NCBI RefSeq assembly: GCF_900112615.1
Contig: NZ_FOMK01000001.1
Location: 1,178,001 to 1,242,000, forward strand
DNA: 64,000 nt
Direction: 5' to 3'
Source of the DNA: Chitinophaga sp. CF118
GTDB lineage: Bacteria > Bacteroidota > Bacteroidia > Chitinophagales > Chitinophagaceae
Shown here: piece by piece, positions 1 through 9,250 of the stretch
Layout: the number at the start of each line of letters is the position of its first letter
Position numbering within the stretch: the stretch's first letter is position 1
Program-made: the position numbers and the translations under genes
The notes under the pieces: generated by a model
Databases searched by the model: none
What the model was told of the DNA's origin: nothing
Seen by the model: only the letters and a program-made list of their open reading frames with translations

Positions 1-64
1 TGGATGTTGGCTCATCCATTGTATAGGTGCCTGCCTGCGGAGAAATATCTTTTGCGTAAAACAT
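1..64 (-). CDS. Start of a gene cut off by the window edge
   Basis: An open frame begins with ATG at 64 on the minus strand and runs 21 codons to the window edge without a stop (residues start MFYAKDISPQAGTYTMDEP). It lies 4 bp downstream of the MATE transporter stop and in the same direction, so it would be the next gene of that operon. The piece is too short to assign a family, and it could also be chance. Confidence 0.35.
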   Translation of the reverse strand, partial: MFYAKDISPQAGTYTMDEPTS

Positions 65-68
65 ATCC

Positions 69-1424
69 TTACACGTTAATTGCTGCAAAATTATCATTTT
101 CAAGGATAGCCTTCTTTGTCTTATGCTGGAACCTGAAAAACAATAGGATTGATGCCGTAAGCAATCCCAGTAATAATCCCCACCAGATACCCTGGACGCC
201 AAAATTTAAGTAGATGCCAAAGAAATAACCTACCGGCAATCCTAATCCCCAGTAAGCCAGAAAGGTAATAATGGTAGGCACCTTCACATCTCCCATTCCG
301 CGTAAAATACCAAGCCCAACTACCTGCGTACCATCGAACAGCTGGAAAAAGGCAGCGATAATGATCAGGTGTGCAGCAATGTCCACCACTGCGGAATCAC
401 TGATATACATCAAGGGTAGCAGCCGGCAACTCAGCATAAAGATAAATGCTGTAGTACTCATCATTGCTAATACCATATGATAACTGGCAATGGCAGACAA
501 GCGCAGCTCTTTAAACTGCATGGCACCAAAGTGATTCCCGCTTTTAATACCCGCTGCCGCAGAAATGCCGCTCGCCATCATATAAGTGATGGAAGCCAGG
601 TTGATAGCTATCTGGTGTGCCGCCTGTTCTTTCGCACCTATCCATCCTGCCATAATAATAGCACCACTAAAGGCACTGATTTCAAAAATATATTGCAAGG
701 CTACAGGGGTACCGATGCCCAGTATTTTTTTTATGGCCTCGCCGGATAATTGCCAGTGTCCAAACTGCCGGATATACTGGCGGAAGCGGGGGCTTTTCAG
801 TACATACCAGGCCATGGCAATACCCATTAGTGAACGGTCGGTAAGTGTGGCAATACCTACTCCAACCACTCCCATATTAAATCCGTATACCAATATAATT
901 CCTAAAACGATGTTGAGTACATTTCCCACAATGCTGATATTCATGGCCTGGCGCGTGAATCCTAATCCTTCTGCAAACTGCTTGAAGCTGAGAAAAACCA
1001 TCAACGGAAAAAACGAAGCACCCAGGAATTGCAGGAAAGGGCGTGCCTGTTCCTGTACATCGGCTTCCTGATGAAGCAGATGCAGATAATTACTACCGAT
1101 AATAATAGTGGTAGAGAGAACTAATCCCAATATAAGGTTAATGACTAAGCTATGCCGCAGCAGGGAACCACAGGCATCAATATTACCACGACCATGTTCC
1201 TGTGCAATAAGTGGTGTAAGTCCGTAGGACATGCCAATTCCCATCACCATAAATACAGAGAACAAACTACTACCCAATGCTACAGCGGCAAGCGGTACGT
1301 CACCTTTATGGCCAATGATTATTGTATCTGACAAAGCCACAAGAGTATGCCCTAGTTGGGAGATGACCACAGGGTAGGCTAAACGGAAATTATCTTTATA
1401 ATACTGTTGATATTTCTTCCACAT
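69..1424 (-). CDS. MATE family efflux transporter (NorM/DinF type)
   Basis: A 451-residue inner-membrane protein with about twelve hydrophobic segments, the usual MATE length and architecture (two halves of six helices). MATE proteins export cationic drugs or metabolites in exchange for Na+ or H+. The N-terminus (around residues 15-35, PVVISQLGHTLVALSDTIII) is the characteristic first helix of the NorM-like branch. The ATG at 1424 gives a start directly before the first helix, and no signal peptide is needed. It follows dnaB in the same direction, but a strong terminator lies between them, so it probably has its own promoter near 1425-1440. The substrate cannot be told from sequence. Confidence 0.93.
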   Translation of the reverse strand: MWKKYQQYYKDNFRLAYPVVISQLGHTLVALSDTIIIGHKGDVPLAAVALGSSLFSVFMVMGIGMSYGLTPLIAQEHGRGNIDACGSLLRHSLVINLILGLVLSTTIIIGSNYLHLLHQEADVQEQARPFLQFLGASFFPLMVFLSFKQFAEGLGFTRQAMNISIVGNVLNIVLGIILVYGFNMGVVGVGIATLTDRSLMGIAMAWYVLKSPRFRQYIRQFGHWQLSGEAIKKILGIGTPVALQYIFEISAFSGAIIMAGWIGAKEQAAHQIAINLASITYMMASGISAAAGIKSGNHFGAMQFKELRLSAIASYHMVLAMMSTTAFIFMLSCRLLPLMYISDSAVVDIAAHLIIIAAFFQLFDGTQVVGLGILRGMGDVKVPTIITFLAYWGLGLPVGYFFGIYLNFGVQGIWWGLLLGLLTASILLFFRFQHKTKKAILENDNFAAINV

Positions 1425-1441
1425 AGTTATTCAGGGAAAGT

Positions 1442-1477
1442 AAAAAGGGTGTCCCGTTTAAGCGTGACACCCTTTTT
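1442..1477 (-). terminator. Intrinsic terminator after dnaB
   Basis: A 12-bp perfect inverted repeat (AAAAAGGGTGTC at 1442-1453, GACACCCTTTTT at 1466-1477) lies 18 bp past the dnaB stop. On the minus strand the stem ends in a run of T, as in Rho-independent terminators. Confidence 0.85.
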
Positions 1478-1494
1478 ACCTTTTAATTATTTTA

Positions 1495-3057
1495 TTAAAA
1501 AGGTGCGTCTTCTTCGAATTCCATGTCATTCATTTTGGAACCCTTCTGGATAAAGAATTTCGCTTCATTATTGGCGCCATCGTTAGGGCTTGGGAAACCA
1601 GCATAGGAGTTTCCACCACCGCCACTACCGGGGTTATCTACACTTCCATCATCTTCAAAACGCTGGAACTCCAGTACTGCACGCAGCTTGATAGTATCCA
1701 GCTGACCATTACGGTGTTTAGCTATACGCACGTGGGTTTCACCTTTATTGGATTCTCCCATTTCGTTAGTGTTGATCTCATAATATTCAGGACGGTACAG
1801 GAACAATACCATATCCGCATCCTGCTCAATCGCACCAGACTCACGAAGGTCACTCAACTGTGGCATCTTATTACCGTCCTTACGTTTTTCCACATCACGG
1901 CTTAACTGAGACAGTGCAATGATAGGCACACCTAATTCCTTTGCCATCCCTTTCAGATCCCTGGAGATCTTACTGATTTCCTGTTCACGATTACTTCCTT
2001 TTCCATCAGCAGAACCACTCATCAGCTGCAGGTAATCGATTATAATCAGACCCACACCGTGGTTATGTACCAGCCTTCTGGCTTTTGCACGTAATTCGAA
2101 GATGTTCAGTGCCGGAGTATCATCTATAAAGATGGGAGCTTTTGCCAAACGTTCAATACCGTGGGTCATCAGCTTCTTCATCTCATATTCTTCCAGCTTA
2201 CCACGGGAAATCTTTTCCAGTTTTATTTCAGACTCCGCAGACAAGATACGTTGCACGATCTGTCCGGACGACATTTCAAGTGAGAACAGGGCAGCACCTT
2301 TCGGGAACCGGGGATGCAGGGCTGCATTCCTGGCAAGGTTCAGTGCGAATGCCGTCTTACCCACCGCAGGACGAGCCGCGAGAATAATAAGATCCGTTGC
2401 CTGCCAGCCGTAAGTTACTTTATCCAGGGAAGGGAATCCGGAAGGGACCCCGGTAATATCATCTCCTCTGTTACGCAGGTCTTCAATCCGCTTCATGGTG
2501 TTTACCAGAATACGGTCTATACTATCATAGTTCTTGCGAAGGTGATTATTGGTAACCTCAAACAGTTTGCTTTCTGCAGAATCCAGGAGATCGAATACAT
2601 CCGCAGTATCCTCATAAGATTCACTAAGAATTTCGCCGGAAATGCGGATCAGTTCACGCTGGATAAATTTCTGGAGGATAATACGGGCATGGGCCGCGAT
2701 ATTGGCAGAAGACACCACCATGTTGGTGAGTCTTGTTATATAATATGGACCTCCCACCATTTCGAGTTCGCCCAGGGATTTGAGCTCCTCTACTACAGTA
2801 AGGATATCTATAGGCATGGATTTACCTGCCAGTTTGGCCATGGCCGAATAGATCTTCTGGTGTGCCTCTACGTAGAAACACTCCCCTTTCAATATTTCTA
2901 TTACAGAATCAAACGCCCCCTTCTCCAGCATGATAGCACCTAACACCGCCTCTTCCATTTCTTTTGCTTGTGGCGGTATTTTGCCGTACATCATAGATGA
3001 GATGTCAACGGACGGCTTACGACGCACATTGCGGTCCTTCTTTAGATTAAGATCCAT
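1495..3057 (-). CDS. dnaB: Replicative DNA helicase DnaB
   Basis: A 520-residue hexameric 5'-3' helicase that unwinds DNA at the replication fork. The N-terminal DnaB domain (about residues 25-130, beginning PPQAKEMEEAVLGA) is followed by the RecA-like DnaB_C domain with Walker A ARPAVGKTAFAL near residue 230, Walker B-like LIIIDYLQLM, and the DLRESGAIEQDADMV segment typical of DnaB. No intein interrupts it. The C-terminus is unusual: a Gly/Ser-rich linker leads to a short acidic end, EFEEDAPF, which resembles the protein-binding tip of single-strand binding protein. The gene diverges from pheT across a gap that carries DnaA-box-like sequences, so DnaA may control it. Confidence 0.97.
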   Translation of the reverse strand: MDLNLKKDRNVRRKPSVDISSMMYGKIPPQAKEMEEAVLGAIMLEKGAFDSVIEILKGECFYVEAHQKIYSAMAKLAGKSMPIDILTVVEELKSLGELEMVGGPYYITRLTNMVVSSANIAAHARIILQKFIQRELIRISGEILSESYEDTADVFDLLDSAESKLFEVTNNHLRKNYDSIDRILVNTMKRIEDLRNRGDDITGVPSGFPSLDKVTYGWQATDLIILAARPAVGKTAFALNLARNAALHPRFPKGAALFSLEMSSGQIVQRILSAESEIKLEKISRGKLEEYEMKKLMTHGIERLAKAPIFIDDTPALNIFELRAKARRLVHNHGVGLIIIDYLQLMSGSADGKGSNREQEISKISRDLKGMAKELGVPIIALSQLSRDVEKRKDGNKMPQLSDLRESGAIEQDADMVLFLYRPEYYEINTNEMGESNKGETHVRIAKHRNGQLDTIKLRAVLEFQRFEDDGSVDNPGSGGGGNSYAGFPSPNDGANNEAKFFIQKGSKMNDMEFEEDAPF

Positions 3058-3241
3058 TTATCGTTAATTCCTATTAAAAAAGTTAATCAAATAAAGTTAT
3101 GTCATGGCAATTCCTCGGTTCTTTACAATTCTTTTTGTACCAGTCTTTGAACAAATTGTAAACTTTTCAGGGCTTGAAAAACTAAGGTAACCGCATTTTC
3201 CCATTTATTAAGGATTGATTCCTGATATAGTTTATAAGACC

Positions 3242-3419
3242 ACATCCACAGGTTATCCACCAGCAATTTGTCAGTTATCCACTGACTGACTCATACTTAT
3301 TCACCAAATGCACACTCAATCCCCAGGCAAAGGTCCGCATATTCACAAACTTTGTGCAAAAAGATTTTCCACATAAGTTTTGGGAAAGACGGACAGTGTA
3401 TTTTTGAACGTTATTCACA
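3242..3419 (+). promoter_or_regulatory. Array of DnaA-box-like 9-mers between dnaB and pheT
   Basis: In the 431-bp divergent gap, same-strand matches to TTATNCACA occur at 3253 (TTATCCACC), 3275 (TTATCCACT), 3297 (TTATTCACC), 3339 (ATATTCACA), 3365 (TTTTCCACA) and 3411 (TTATTCACA, perfect), with a weaker one at 3242 (ACATCCACA). The first three are exactly 22 bp apart, two helical turns. The flanking 3120-3240 stretch is AT-rich. This could be a replication origin or a DnaA-controlled regulatory region for dnaB and pheT. Neighbouring dnaB and the divergent gene orientation fit either idea; the rest of the gap shows no gene. Confidence 0.6.
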
Positions 3420-3487
3420 TTCCATACTTTTCTCCTTTTCACCCTTTGTCCTTATTTATTAACTTTACGCCACTTATAAACATACAA

Positions 3488-5911
3488 ATGACTATTTCGT
3501 ACAATTGGCTGTGTGACTATTTGCCGGTAAAACCATCACCGGAGGAACTATCTGTTATCCTGACGCGTATAGGCCTGGAGGTGGAAAGCCTGGAACAATT
3601 TGAATCCGTAAAAGGTAGCCTGGAAGGGCTTATCATAGGAGAAGTGCTCACCGTAGCACAACATCCCAATGCAGACAAACTAAGGCTGACTACCGTAAAT
3701 ACCGGCAACGGCGAGCCCCTCAATATCGTTTGCGGAGCACCGAACGTGGCTGTAGGTCAGAAAGTAGTGGTTGCTCCTATCGGCGCTACCATCTATCCTG
3801 CCAGCGGAGAACCCCTAACCATGAAAAAGGCCAAAATCCGTGGGGAAGAAAGTCATGGGATGCTATGTGCAGAAGATGAGATCGGTCTGGGTGGCAGTCA
3901 TGAGGGTATCCTGGTACTGGATCCTGCCCTGCAACCGGGTACACCGGCAAGAGAGATCTTTAACCCTGTACAGGACTGGATCTACGAAATAGGATTAACG
4001 CCTAACAGGATGGACGCTATGAGCCACCTGGGTGTAGTGAAAGACGTATGTGCCTACCTGAATAATGCAGAGAATACTCTGCAACACAAGGCATTAATAC
4101 CGGAAATATCCCCTCTGCCCCAGGCAACAGAAGCATTTCCAATTACTGTTACAATAGAAAATACAGATGCTTGTCCACGTTACTCCGGAGTTACCATCTC
4201 CGGTGTAAAGATCCAGCCTTCGCCCGACTGGTTGAAGAACAAGCTGCTGGCAATCGGGGTAAGACCTATTAACAACATAGTAGACATTACCAATTTCATC
4301 CTGCACGAAACGGGGCAACCCCTGCACGCTTTTGATGCAAAAGCCATCAAAGGCCAAAAGGTGATCGTAAAGAATCTGCCACAAAACACCACTTTTGTTA
4401 CACTGGATGAAAAGGAAAGGAAACTGGATGCTGCCGATCTCATGATCTGCAATGCTGAAGGTGAGCCAATGGCAATAGCCGGCGTATTTGGAGGCCTCCA
4501 TTCAGGAGTTACAGCAGATACTCAACATATATTTCTGGAAAGTGCCTGCTTCAGCCCGGCAAGTATCCGCCCCACCTCTTTCAGGCATGGTCTCCGTACA
4601 GATGCAGCTGCCCGTTTTGAAAAAGGAGTGGATATATCAGGTACTGTATACGTATTACAGCGTGCAGCAGCACTGATCTGCGAACTGGCCGGCGGACAGA
4701 TAGCATCTCCCATCATTGATGTATATCCTTTTCCAAAGCCACAAACAGAGGTAGAAACTACCTGGGCATATATTAAAAAGCTAAGTGGTAAAGTATATCC
4801 TGCTGATAAAATAGAACGCATCCTCACCAGTCTGGGTTTCACCATGATGTCCAAAACAGCAGAAAAGTTCCGCGTAGCGGTGCCTTACAGCAAGCCCGAC
4901 ATCAGCCTGGCACCGGATATCGTAGAAGAGATCATGCGTATTGACGGACTGGATAACATCGAAATACCGTCCCAGGTAACGATCACTCCTGCCCCGGCAC
5001 AACGCCCAGACAAGGAAAAGATCCGGGAAAAGGCAGCTAACTATCTCGCCTCCAACGGTTTCAATGAAATTTTTACCAATTCTATCACTAACAGCAAGTA
5101 TTTTACACCTGAAGTACTGGCCTATTCAGTGAGGATGATCAACAGTCTGAGTGCCGACCTGGATATAATGCGCCCTTCCATGCTGGAAACCGGTCTGGAA
5201 AGCGTTTCTCATAACCTGAACAGGCGGAACGAGAACCTGTTGTTCTTCGAATTCGGCAATACCTATGCTACTTATAAGCCAAACGAATACGAAGAAACAC
5301 CTCATCTGTGCCTGTACCTCACAGGATCCAAAAAAACAGAAAGCTGGCTGCATAAAGCTCAACCGGTAGATTTCTATTTCCTGAAAGGTTATGTACAGAA
5401 CGTATTACAATTGCTGGGTTTAACCGGCCTCCAATGGAGTGAACCTGAAACCGGTGGTTTCTGGAAGATCAGTATCCGTAACAAGGAGGTGGTAAGCCTG
5501 GGAGCGGTGCCTGCACAGAAGCTTAAACAGTTTGATATCAAACAACCAGTATGGTTTGCCGACTTCAACTGGACGAATGTGTTGGGATTACTGCAAAAAA
5601 GCAATAACTTTTACAAGGAAATACCAAAGTTCCCGGCCGTACGTCGCGATCTGGCACTGGTACTGGACAGGAAAATACAGTTTGTAGCGGTGGAAGCAGC
5701 CGCCAAAACGGTGAAATCACCTTTGCTGCAACAACTGAACCTGTTTGACGTTTTTGAAAGTGAGAAGCTGGGTGCTGATAAAAAGTCATATGCAGTGAGC
5801 TTTACATTCCAGGATGCCCAAAAGACCCTTACGGATAAGGAAATTGACGGTGTAATGGAAAAACTGGTAAAAGCATTTGAAGGACAATTGAATGCTGAAA
5901 TCAGGAAATAA
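3488..5911 (+). CDS. pheT: Phenylalanine--tRNA ligase beta subunit
   Basis: The beta chain (807 residues) of the alpha2-beta2 enzyme that charges tRNA-Phe in the cytoplasm. I place the start at ATG 3488 (MTISYNWLCDYLPVK), where PheT proteins normally begin; the frame is open for 36 more codons upstream but those look non-coding. Visible parts in order: the N-terminal helix, a tRNA-binding domain near residues 40-155 (ending GILVLDPAL), the B3/B4 editing domain (LHAFDAKAIKG), B5, the catalytic-like core, and a C-terminal FDX-ACB anticodon-binding domain (PKFPAVRRDLALVLD). pheS is not in the window. The stop is 5 bp from the next gene, suggesting co-transcription with the coiled-coil gene and zapA. 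Confidence 0.96.
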   Translation: MTISYNWLCDYLPVKPSPEELSVILTRIGLEVESLEQFESVKGSLEGLIIGEVLTVAQHPNADKLRLTTVNTGNGEPLNIVCGAPNVAVGQKVVVAPIGATIYPASGEPLTMKKAKIRGEESHGMLCAEDEIGLGGSHEGILVLDPALQPGTPAREIFNPVQDWIYEIGLTPNRMDAMSHLGVVKDVCAYLNNAENTLQHKALIPEISPLPQATEAFPITVTIENTDACPRYSGVTISGVKIQPSPDWLKNKLLAIGVRPINNIVDITNFILHETGQPLHAFDAKAIKGQKVIVKNLPQNTTFVTLDEKERKLDAADLMICNAEGEPMAIAGVFGGLHSGVTADTQHIFLESACFSPASIRPTSFRHGLRTDAAARFEKGVDISGTVYVLQRAAALICELAGGQIASPIIDVYPFPKPQTEVETTWAYIKKLSGKVYPADKIERILTSLGFTMMSKTAEKFRVAVPYSKPDISLAPDIVEEIMRIDGLDNIEIPSQVTITPAPAQRPDKEKIREKAANYLASNGFNEIFTNSITNSKYFTPEVLAYSVRMINSLSADLDIMRPSMLETGLESVSHNLNRRNENLLFFEFGNTYATYKPNEYEETPHLCLYLTGSKKTESWLHKAQPVDFYFLKGYVQNVLQLLGLTGLQWSEPETGGFWKISIRNKEVVSLGAVPAQKLKQFDIKQPVWFADFNWTNVLGLLQKSNNFYKEIPKFPAVRRDLALVLDRKIQFVAVEAAAKTVKSPLLQQLNLFDVFESEKLGADKKSYAVSFTFQDAQKTLTDKEIDGVMEKLVKAFEGQLNAEIRK

Positions 5912-5916
5912 AAAAT

Positions 5917-6225
5917 ATGGCTTTAGAGCAATACATACAACGCATTGAGGATAAACTGCAGCTGCTGGTAAGAAAGTTACAGCAGGTGCAGGGGGAAAAT
6001 GTATTGTTGAAAGAGCAGATCCGTTTAAATGAAGAAGAACTGAGCGCGCAGAACGACGCCATCGCTACCCTGTCGAACAAACTGCAAATGACCAAAATTG
6101 CAGGTAATACCCAGGGAGCCCCGTCAAATAAAGAAGATGATGATGAGTTCAAAAAGGAGATGCGGAGCAAGATCAATGACTATATCCGGGAAATTGACCG
6201 CTGCATCGCCTTGCTGAACAGCTAG
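5917..6225 (+). CDS. Small coiled-coil protein upstream of zapA
   Basis: A 102-residue soluble protein dominated by a heptad-type coiled coil (residues 1-55, rich in Leu, Gln, Glu and Lys) with a polar middle (SNKEDDDEF) and a second short helix ending DRCIALLNS. It sits 5 bp after pheT and 26 bp before zapA. By size, coiled-coil nature and neighbour it may be a ZapB-like partner of ZapA in cell division, but no sequence motif proves this. Confidence 0.75.
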   Translation: MALEQYIQRIEDKLQLLVRKLQQVQGENVLLKEQIRLNEEELSAQNDAIATLSNKLQMTKIAGNTQGAPSNKEDDDEFKKEMRSKINDYIREIDRCIALLNS

Positions 6226-6251
6226 TTAAGCCGCCTACAACTAAAAACAAC

Positions 6252-6545
6252 ATGGAAAATCTCATCCCTATTAATATTGTAGTGGCCGATCGCTCCTACC
6301 GCATTAAGATTAATCCGGAGGAAGAGGAGGAAGTGCGCCGCACCATGAAGGAAGTCAACGAAAAGATCATTGAGTTCAAAACCGCTTATGCCGGCAAAGA
6401 TCTCCAGGATTATATCGCTATGGCCCTTATCATGTATTCCACCCATCCTGTTACCAGCGGAGGAAAGGAGCAAGCCGGAATGGCTCCCTTTTTACAGGAA
6501 AAATTGCAACATCTGGAAACATTGTTGGACGAACATCTGAAATAA
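6252..6545 (+). CDS. zapA: Cell division protein ZapA
   Basis: A 97-residue ZapA family protein, which binds FtsZ and promotes bundling of the Z ring at midcell. The N-terminal IPINIVVADRSYRIKINPEEE is the typical ZapA globular domain (beta strands with a conserved Arg), followed by a helix that dimerises (EEVRRTMKEVNEKIIEF) and a C-terminal coiled coil. Its length is usual for the family. It lies in the pheT - coiled coil - zapA run and precedes rny, a gene order common in Bacteroidota. Confidence 0.88.
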   Translation: MENLIPINIVVADRSYRIKINPEEEEEVRRTMKEVNEKIIEFKTAYAGKDLQDYIAMALIMYSTHPVTSGGKEQAGMAPFLQEKLQHLETLLDEHLK

Positions 6546-6599
6546 TCTGCTTCTCAGCGCATTATCTCATCATTTCACACATCATTTTTGTATTTTCGC

Positions 6600-6670
6600 A
6601 AATCAAGTTCTCACCCTCTACCTTTTCCACGGAATGGGAATGTGGCTAGGAATGCAACATAAATCAAGTT
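6600..6670 (+). repeat. 10-bp direct repeat in the zapA-rny gap
   Basis: AAATCAAGTT occurs at 6600-6609 and again at 6661-6670, 61 bp apart, bracketing a GC-richer stretch with TTCC/GGAA and CCAC/GTGG pairing options. A -7-like element (TATTTTCG, 6591-6598) precedes the first copy. In several bacteria the 6S RNA gene follows zapA, so a short RNA is possible, but the gap (137 bp) is small for one and I cannot fold it with confidence. Confidence 0.35.
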
Positions 6671-6682
6671 TAAATTTTTTGT

Positions 6683-8248
6683 ATGGATGGTACCTTAATA
6701 ACGACAATAGCCGCAGTGGTGGCTTTGATCATAGGCATTTTGTTAGGTAAAGTGATTTTTGCCAAAAGCACACAGCAAAAGATACAGGATGCAGAATTAC
6801 AAGCTCAAAAGATAATAGCAGAAGGACAAACAACCGCAGAGAACCTTAAGAAAGACAGGTTACTGGAAGCCAAAGAGAAATTCCTGCAACTGAAGAGTGA
6901 ACATGAGAAGGAAACAATGCAGCGGAACCAGAAACTGGCAGATGCGGAGAACAGGATCAAACAGAAAGAACAGGGCGTAACCCTTAAAACTGAAAGTCTT
7001 CAGAAGCAAATGCAGGAAAATGAGGCGATTAAGGAGAATCTGAACCGCCAGATGGAATTAGTAGCTGTGAAGCGTACAGAACTGGAAAAACACCAGGAAG
7101 AACATATCCGCCGCCTTGAAAAAGTAGCGGCCCTTACAGCAGAAGAAGCACGTCATCAGTTAATTGAAAGTCTGAAAGATGAAGCCCGTAACCAGGCATT
7201 ATCACATATCCAGGAGATCATTGAAGATGCCAAGCTGAAAGCAAACAAAGAAGCTAAAAAGATCATTATCCAGTCTATCCAGCGTACAGCAGCAGAGCAT
7301 ACCATTGAAAATGCAATCACTGTATTTAACCTGGAAAGCGACGAAATCAAAGGCCAGATCATTGGCCGCGAAGGTCGTAACATCCGCGCTATTGAAGCAG
7401 CTACCGGTGTTGACCTGATTGTAGATGATACCCCTGAAGCAATTGTATTATCTTCCTTTGACCCATTACGCCGTGAAATTGCACGTTTATCACTTCAGCG
7501 CCTGGTACAGGACGGACGTATTCACCCTGCCCGTATTGAGGAAGTAGTTGAAAAGACCAAGAAGCAACTGGAAGAACAGGTAATGGACATTGGTGAAAGA
7601 ACTGTAATAGAACTGGGTATCCACGGTTTGCATAAAGAACTGGTTCGCCTGGTAGGTAAGATGCGTTTCCGCTCTTCTTATGGTCAGAACCTGCTGATGC
7701 ACTCTAAAGAAACTGCCAACCTTTGTGGTGTGATGGCTGCCGAATTGGGATTAAATCCTAAACTGGCAAAACGTGCAGGTCTGTTGCATGACATTGGTAA
7801 AGTACCCGATGAAGAAACAGAACTGAGCCACGCCCTGCTGGGAGCCAAACTGGCTGAGAGATATGGTGAACATGCTGCGGTGGTAAATGCCATCGGTGCC
7901 CACCATGATGAAATGGAAATGCAATACGTGATCTCCCCAATCATTCAGGCCTGTGATGCCATCAGTGGTGCACGTCCCGGCGCCCGTCGTGAGATCATGC
8001 AAAGCTACCTGCAACGTATCAAAGACCTGGAGAACCTGGCACTTGCACATGAAGGTGTGGAAAAAGCCTACGCTATCCAGGCGGGTCGTGAACTGCGCGT
8101 GATTGTAGAAAGCGATAAGGTAACTGATAGCGATGCAGACCGTCTTTCTTTTGAGATTGCGACCAAAATACAGAATGATATGCAATACCCCGGTCAGATC
8201 AAAGTAACAGTAATACGTGAAAAACGTGCTGTGAACGTTGCCAGGTAA
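6683..8248 (+). CDS. rny: Ribonuclease Y
   Basis: A 521-residue membrane-anchored endoribonuclease that starts mRNA decay. It has one N-terminal transmembrane helix (residues about 5-25, [19 protein letters not shown]), a long coiled coil (about 30-200), a KH RNA-binding domain ([21 protein letters not shown], near 215-240) and an HD domain with the metal-binding HDIGK motif (near residue 372) plus a second conserved AHHDE. Size and order match RNase Y throughout. The ATG at 6683 directly precedes the membrane helix. A strong terminator follows. Confidence 0.97.
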   Translation: MDGTLITTIAAVVALIIGILLGKVIFAKSTQQKIQDAELQAQKIIAEGQTTAENLKKDRLLEAKEKFLQLKSEHEKETMQRNQKLADAENRIKQKEQGVTLKTESLQKQMQENEAIKENLNRQMELVAVKRTELEKHQEEHIRRLEKVAALTAEEARHQLIESLKDEARNQALSHIQEIIEDAKLKANKEAKKIIIQSIQRTAAEHTIENAITVFNLESDEIKGQIIGREGRNIRAIEAATGVDLIVDDTPEAIVLSSFDPLRREIARLSLQRLVQDGRIHPARIEEVVEKTKKQLEEQVMDIGERTVIELGIHGLHKELVRLVGKMRFRSSYGQNLLMHSKETANLCGVMAAELGLNPKLAKRAGLLHDIGKVPDEETELSHALLGAKLAERYGEHAAVVNAIGAHHDEMEMQYVISPIIQACDAISGARPGARREIMQSYLQRIKDLENLALAHEGVEKAYAIQAGRELRVIVESDKVTDSDADRLSFEIATKIQNDMQYPGQIKVTVIREKRAVNVAR

Positions 8249-8274
8249 AAGCATAAGCAATAACATATTTGATT

Positions 8275-8306
8275 AAAAAGAGGCATCCTGAACGGTGTCT
8301 CTTTTT
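8275..8306 (+). terminator. Intrinsic terminator after rny
   Basis: A 13-bp stem (AAAAAGAGGCATC 8275-8287, GGTGTCTCTTTTT 8294-8306, two G-T pairs) with a 6-nt loop ends in T5, 26 bp after the rny stop. Confidence 0.88.
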
Positions 8307-8350
8307 AGTTTTTAAGGGCTTACCTTTTAAACCTTTTCCAGGCGACTCCG

Positions 8351-8479
8351 TAGTGAGTCTATATACTGGACAGACGTTGAACAGACGTTAGACACACGTT
8401 GGACACCCTTAGTTCGCATATAGACAATCTAAGAGTGTCCAATGTATGTTCAACGTATGAAGCAACTATAGACTCACTA
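8351..8479. repeat. Imperfect 129-bp inverted-repeat element
   Basis: The outer arms TAGTGAGTCTATA (8351-8363) and TATAGACTCACTA (8467-8479) are perfectly complementary. Inside, TTGGACACCCTTAG (8399-8412) pairs with CTAAGAGTGTCCAA (8429-8442) with one mismatch. The left half contains three 11-bp tandem units built on ACGTTNGAC (cagacgttgaa, cagacgttaga, cacacgttgga). There is no coding frame. It lies after the rny terminator, so it is probably not part of that transcript. With the terminator and an AT-rich promoter stretch it fills the 395-bp gap before the next gene. Confidence 0.65.
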
Positions 8480-8642
8480 TTAACTTGCTATCAACTTGTT
8501 ACCTACTTCAAATCTCTTTAACCAGCGCATCTTTTTAACATCTTGCAGATACTCATTTTTAATTATCTTTTATATTTACTCCCGTAATAAAAGCTCTTTA
8601 AATTCTTTATTGTTGTATTTTTTGGTATAAAATCTCCAGATT

Positions 8643-9248
8643 ATGAAGAAACTCACTTGGATAATTGCTGCCAGCTTGTTAATTACAACGGCCCCCACTT
8701 TTGCTCAGAAAGCACAATCTCTCTTTAACGGGAAAAACCTGGATGGCTGGAAAATATACGGTACCGAGAAATGGTATGCAGATAATGGCACCCTGGTATG
8801 CGAAAGCGGTCCGGATAAAGAATATGGTTACCTGGGAACCGACAAGGAGTTTAAAAACTTCGAACTGACCGTAGAATTTAAACAGGAAGCCAATGGAAAT
8901 AGTGGTGTGTTTTTTCATTCATCTATAGAAGGAACCAAAATAGCCGGCTGGCAGGCAGAAGTAGCTCCTCCCGGACAGCATACAGGAGGTATTTATGAGT
9001 CTTATGGCCGTGGATGGCTGATACAGCCGGATTCAACAAAAGAGCAATACCTTAAAATGGGAGAATGGAATACTATGAAAGTACGTGTGAATGGCGATGA
9101 TGTAACTACCTGGCTGAATGGCCACGAAATGATCAACCTTAAAGATGCGAAAATCGGAGAGAAAACAGGACAGATAGCTTTACAGATTCACTCTGGCGGC
9201 GGTATTAAAGTGAGATGGAAAAACATTAAGATTACACAACTCAAATAA
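8643..9248 (+). CDS. Secreted DUF1080 (3-keto-disaccharide hydrolase family) protein
   Basis: A 201-residue exported protein: signal peptide MKKLTWIIAASLLITTAPTFAQ, then a single DUF1080 domain, a concanavalin-like beta sandwich. Family hallmarks are visible: [15 protein letters not shown] at the N-terminal edge, NSGVFFHS, a middle WQAEVAPPG, and the C-terminal GGGIKVRWKNIKI strand. Members cleave 3-keto-glycosides or bind sugars; which one this is cannot be told. Only 2 bp separate it from the purine nucleoside phosphorylase gene, so the two are co-transcribed, an unexpected pairing. Confidence 0.9.
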   Translation: MKKLTWIIAASLLITTAPTFAQKAQSLFNGKNLDGWKIYGTEKWYADNGTLVCESGPDKEYGYLGTDKEFKNFELTVEFKQEANGNSGVFFHSSIEGTKIAGWQAEVAPPGQHTGGIYESYGRGWLIQPDSTKEQYLKMGEWNTMKVRVNGDDVTTWLNGHEMINLKDAKIGEKTGQIALQIHSGGGIKVRWKNIKITQLK

Positions 9249-9250
9249 AG

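Noticed and set aside
586..1071. A 161-codon open frame opposite the MATE gene
   Set aside because: It lies wholly within a confident transporter gene and shows no domain of its own.
3380..3487. Upstream extension of pheT to an earlier ATG at 3380
   Set aside because: The extra 36 residues do not belong to PheT and overlap the DnaA-box-like region.
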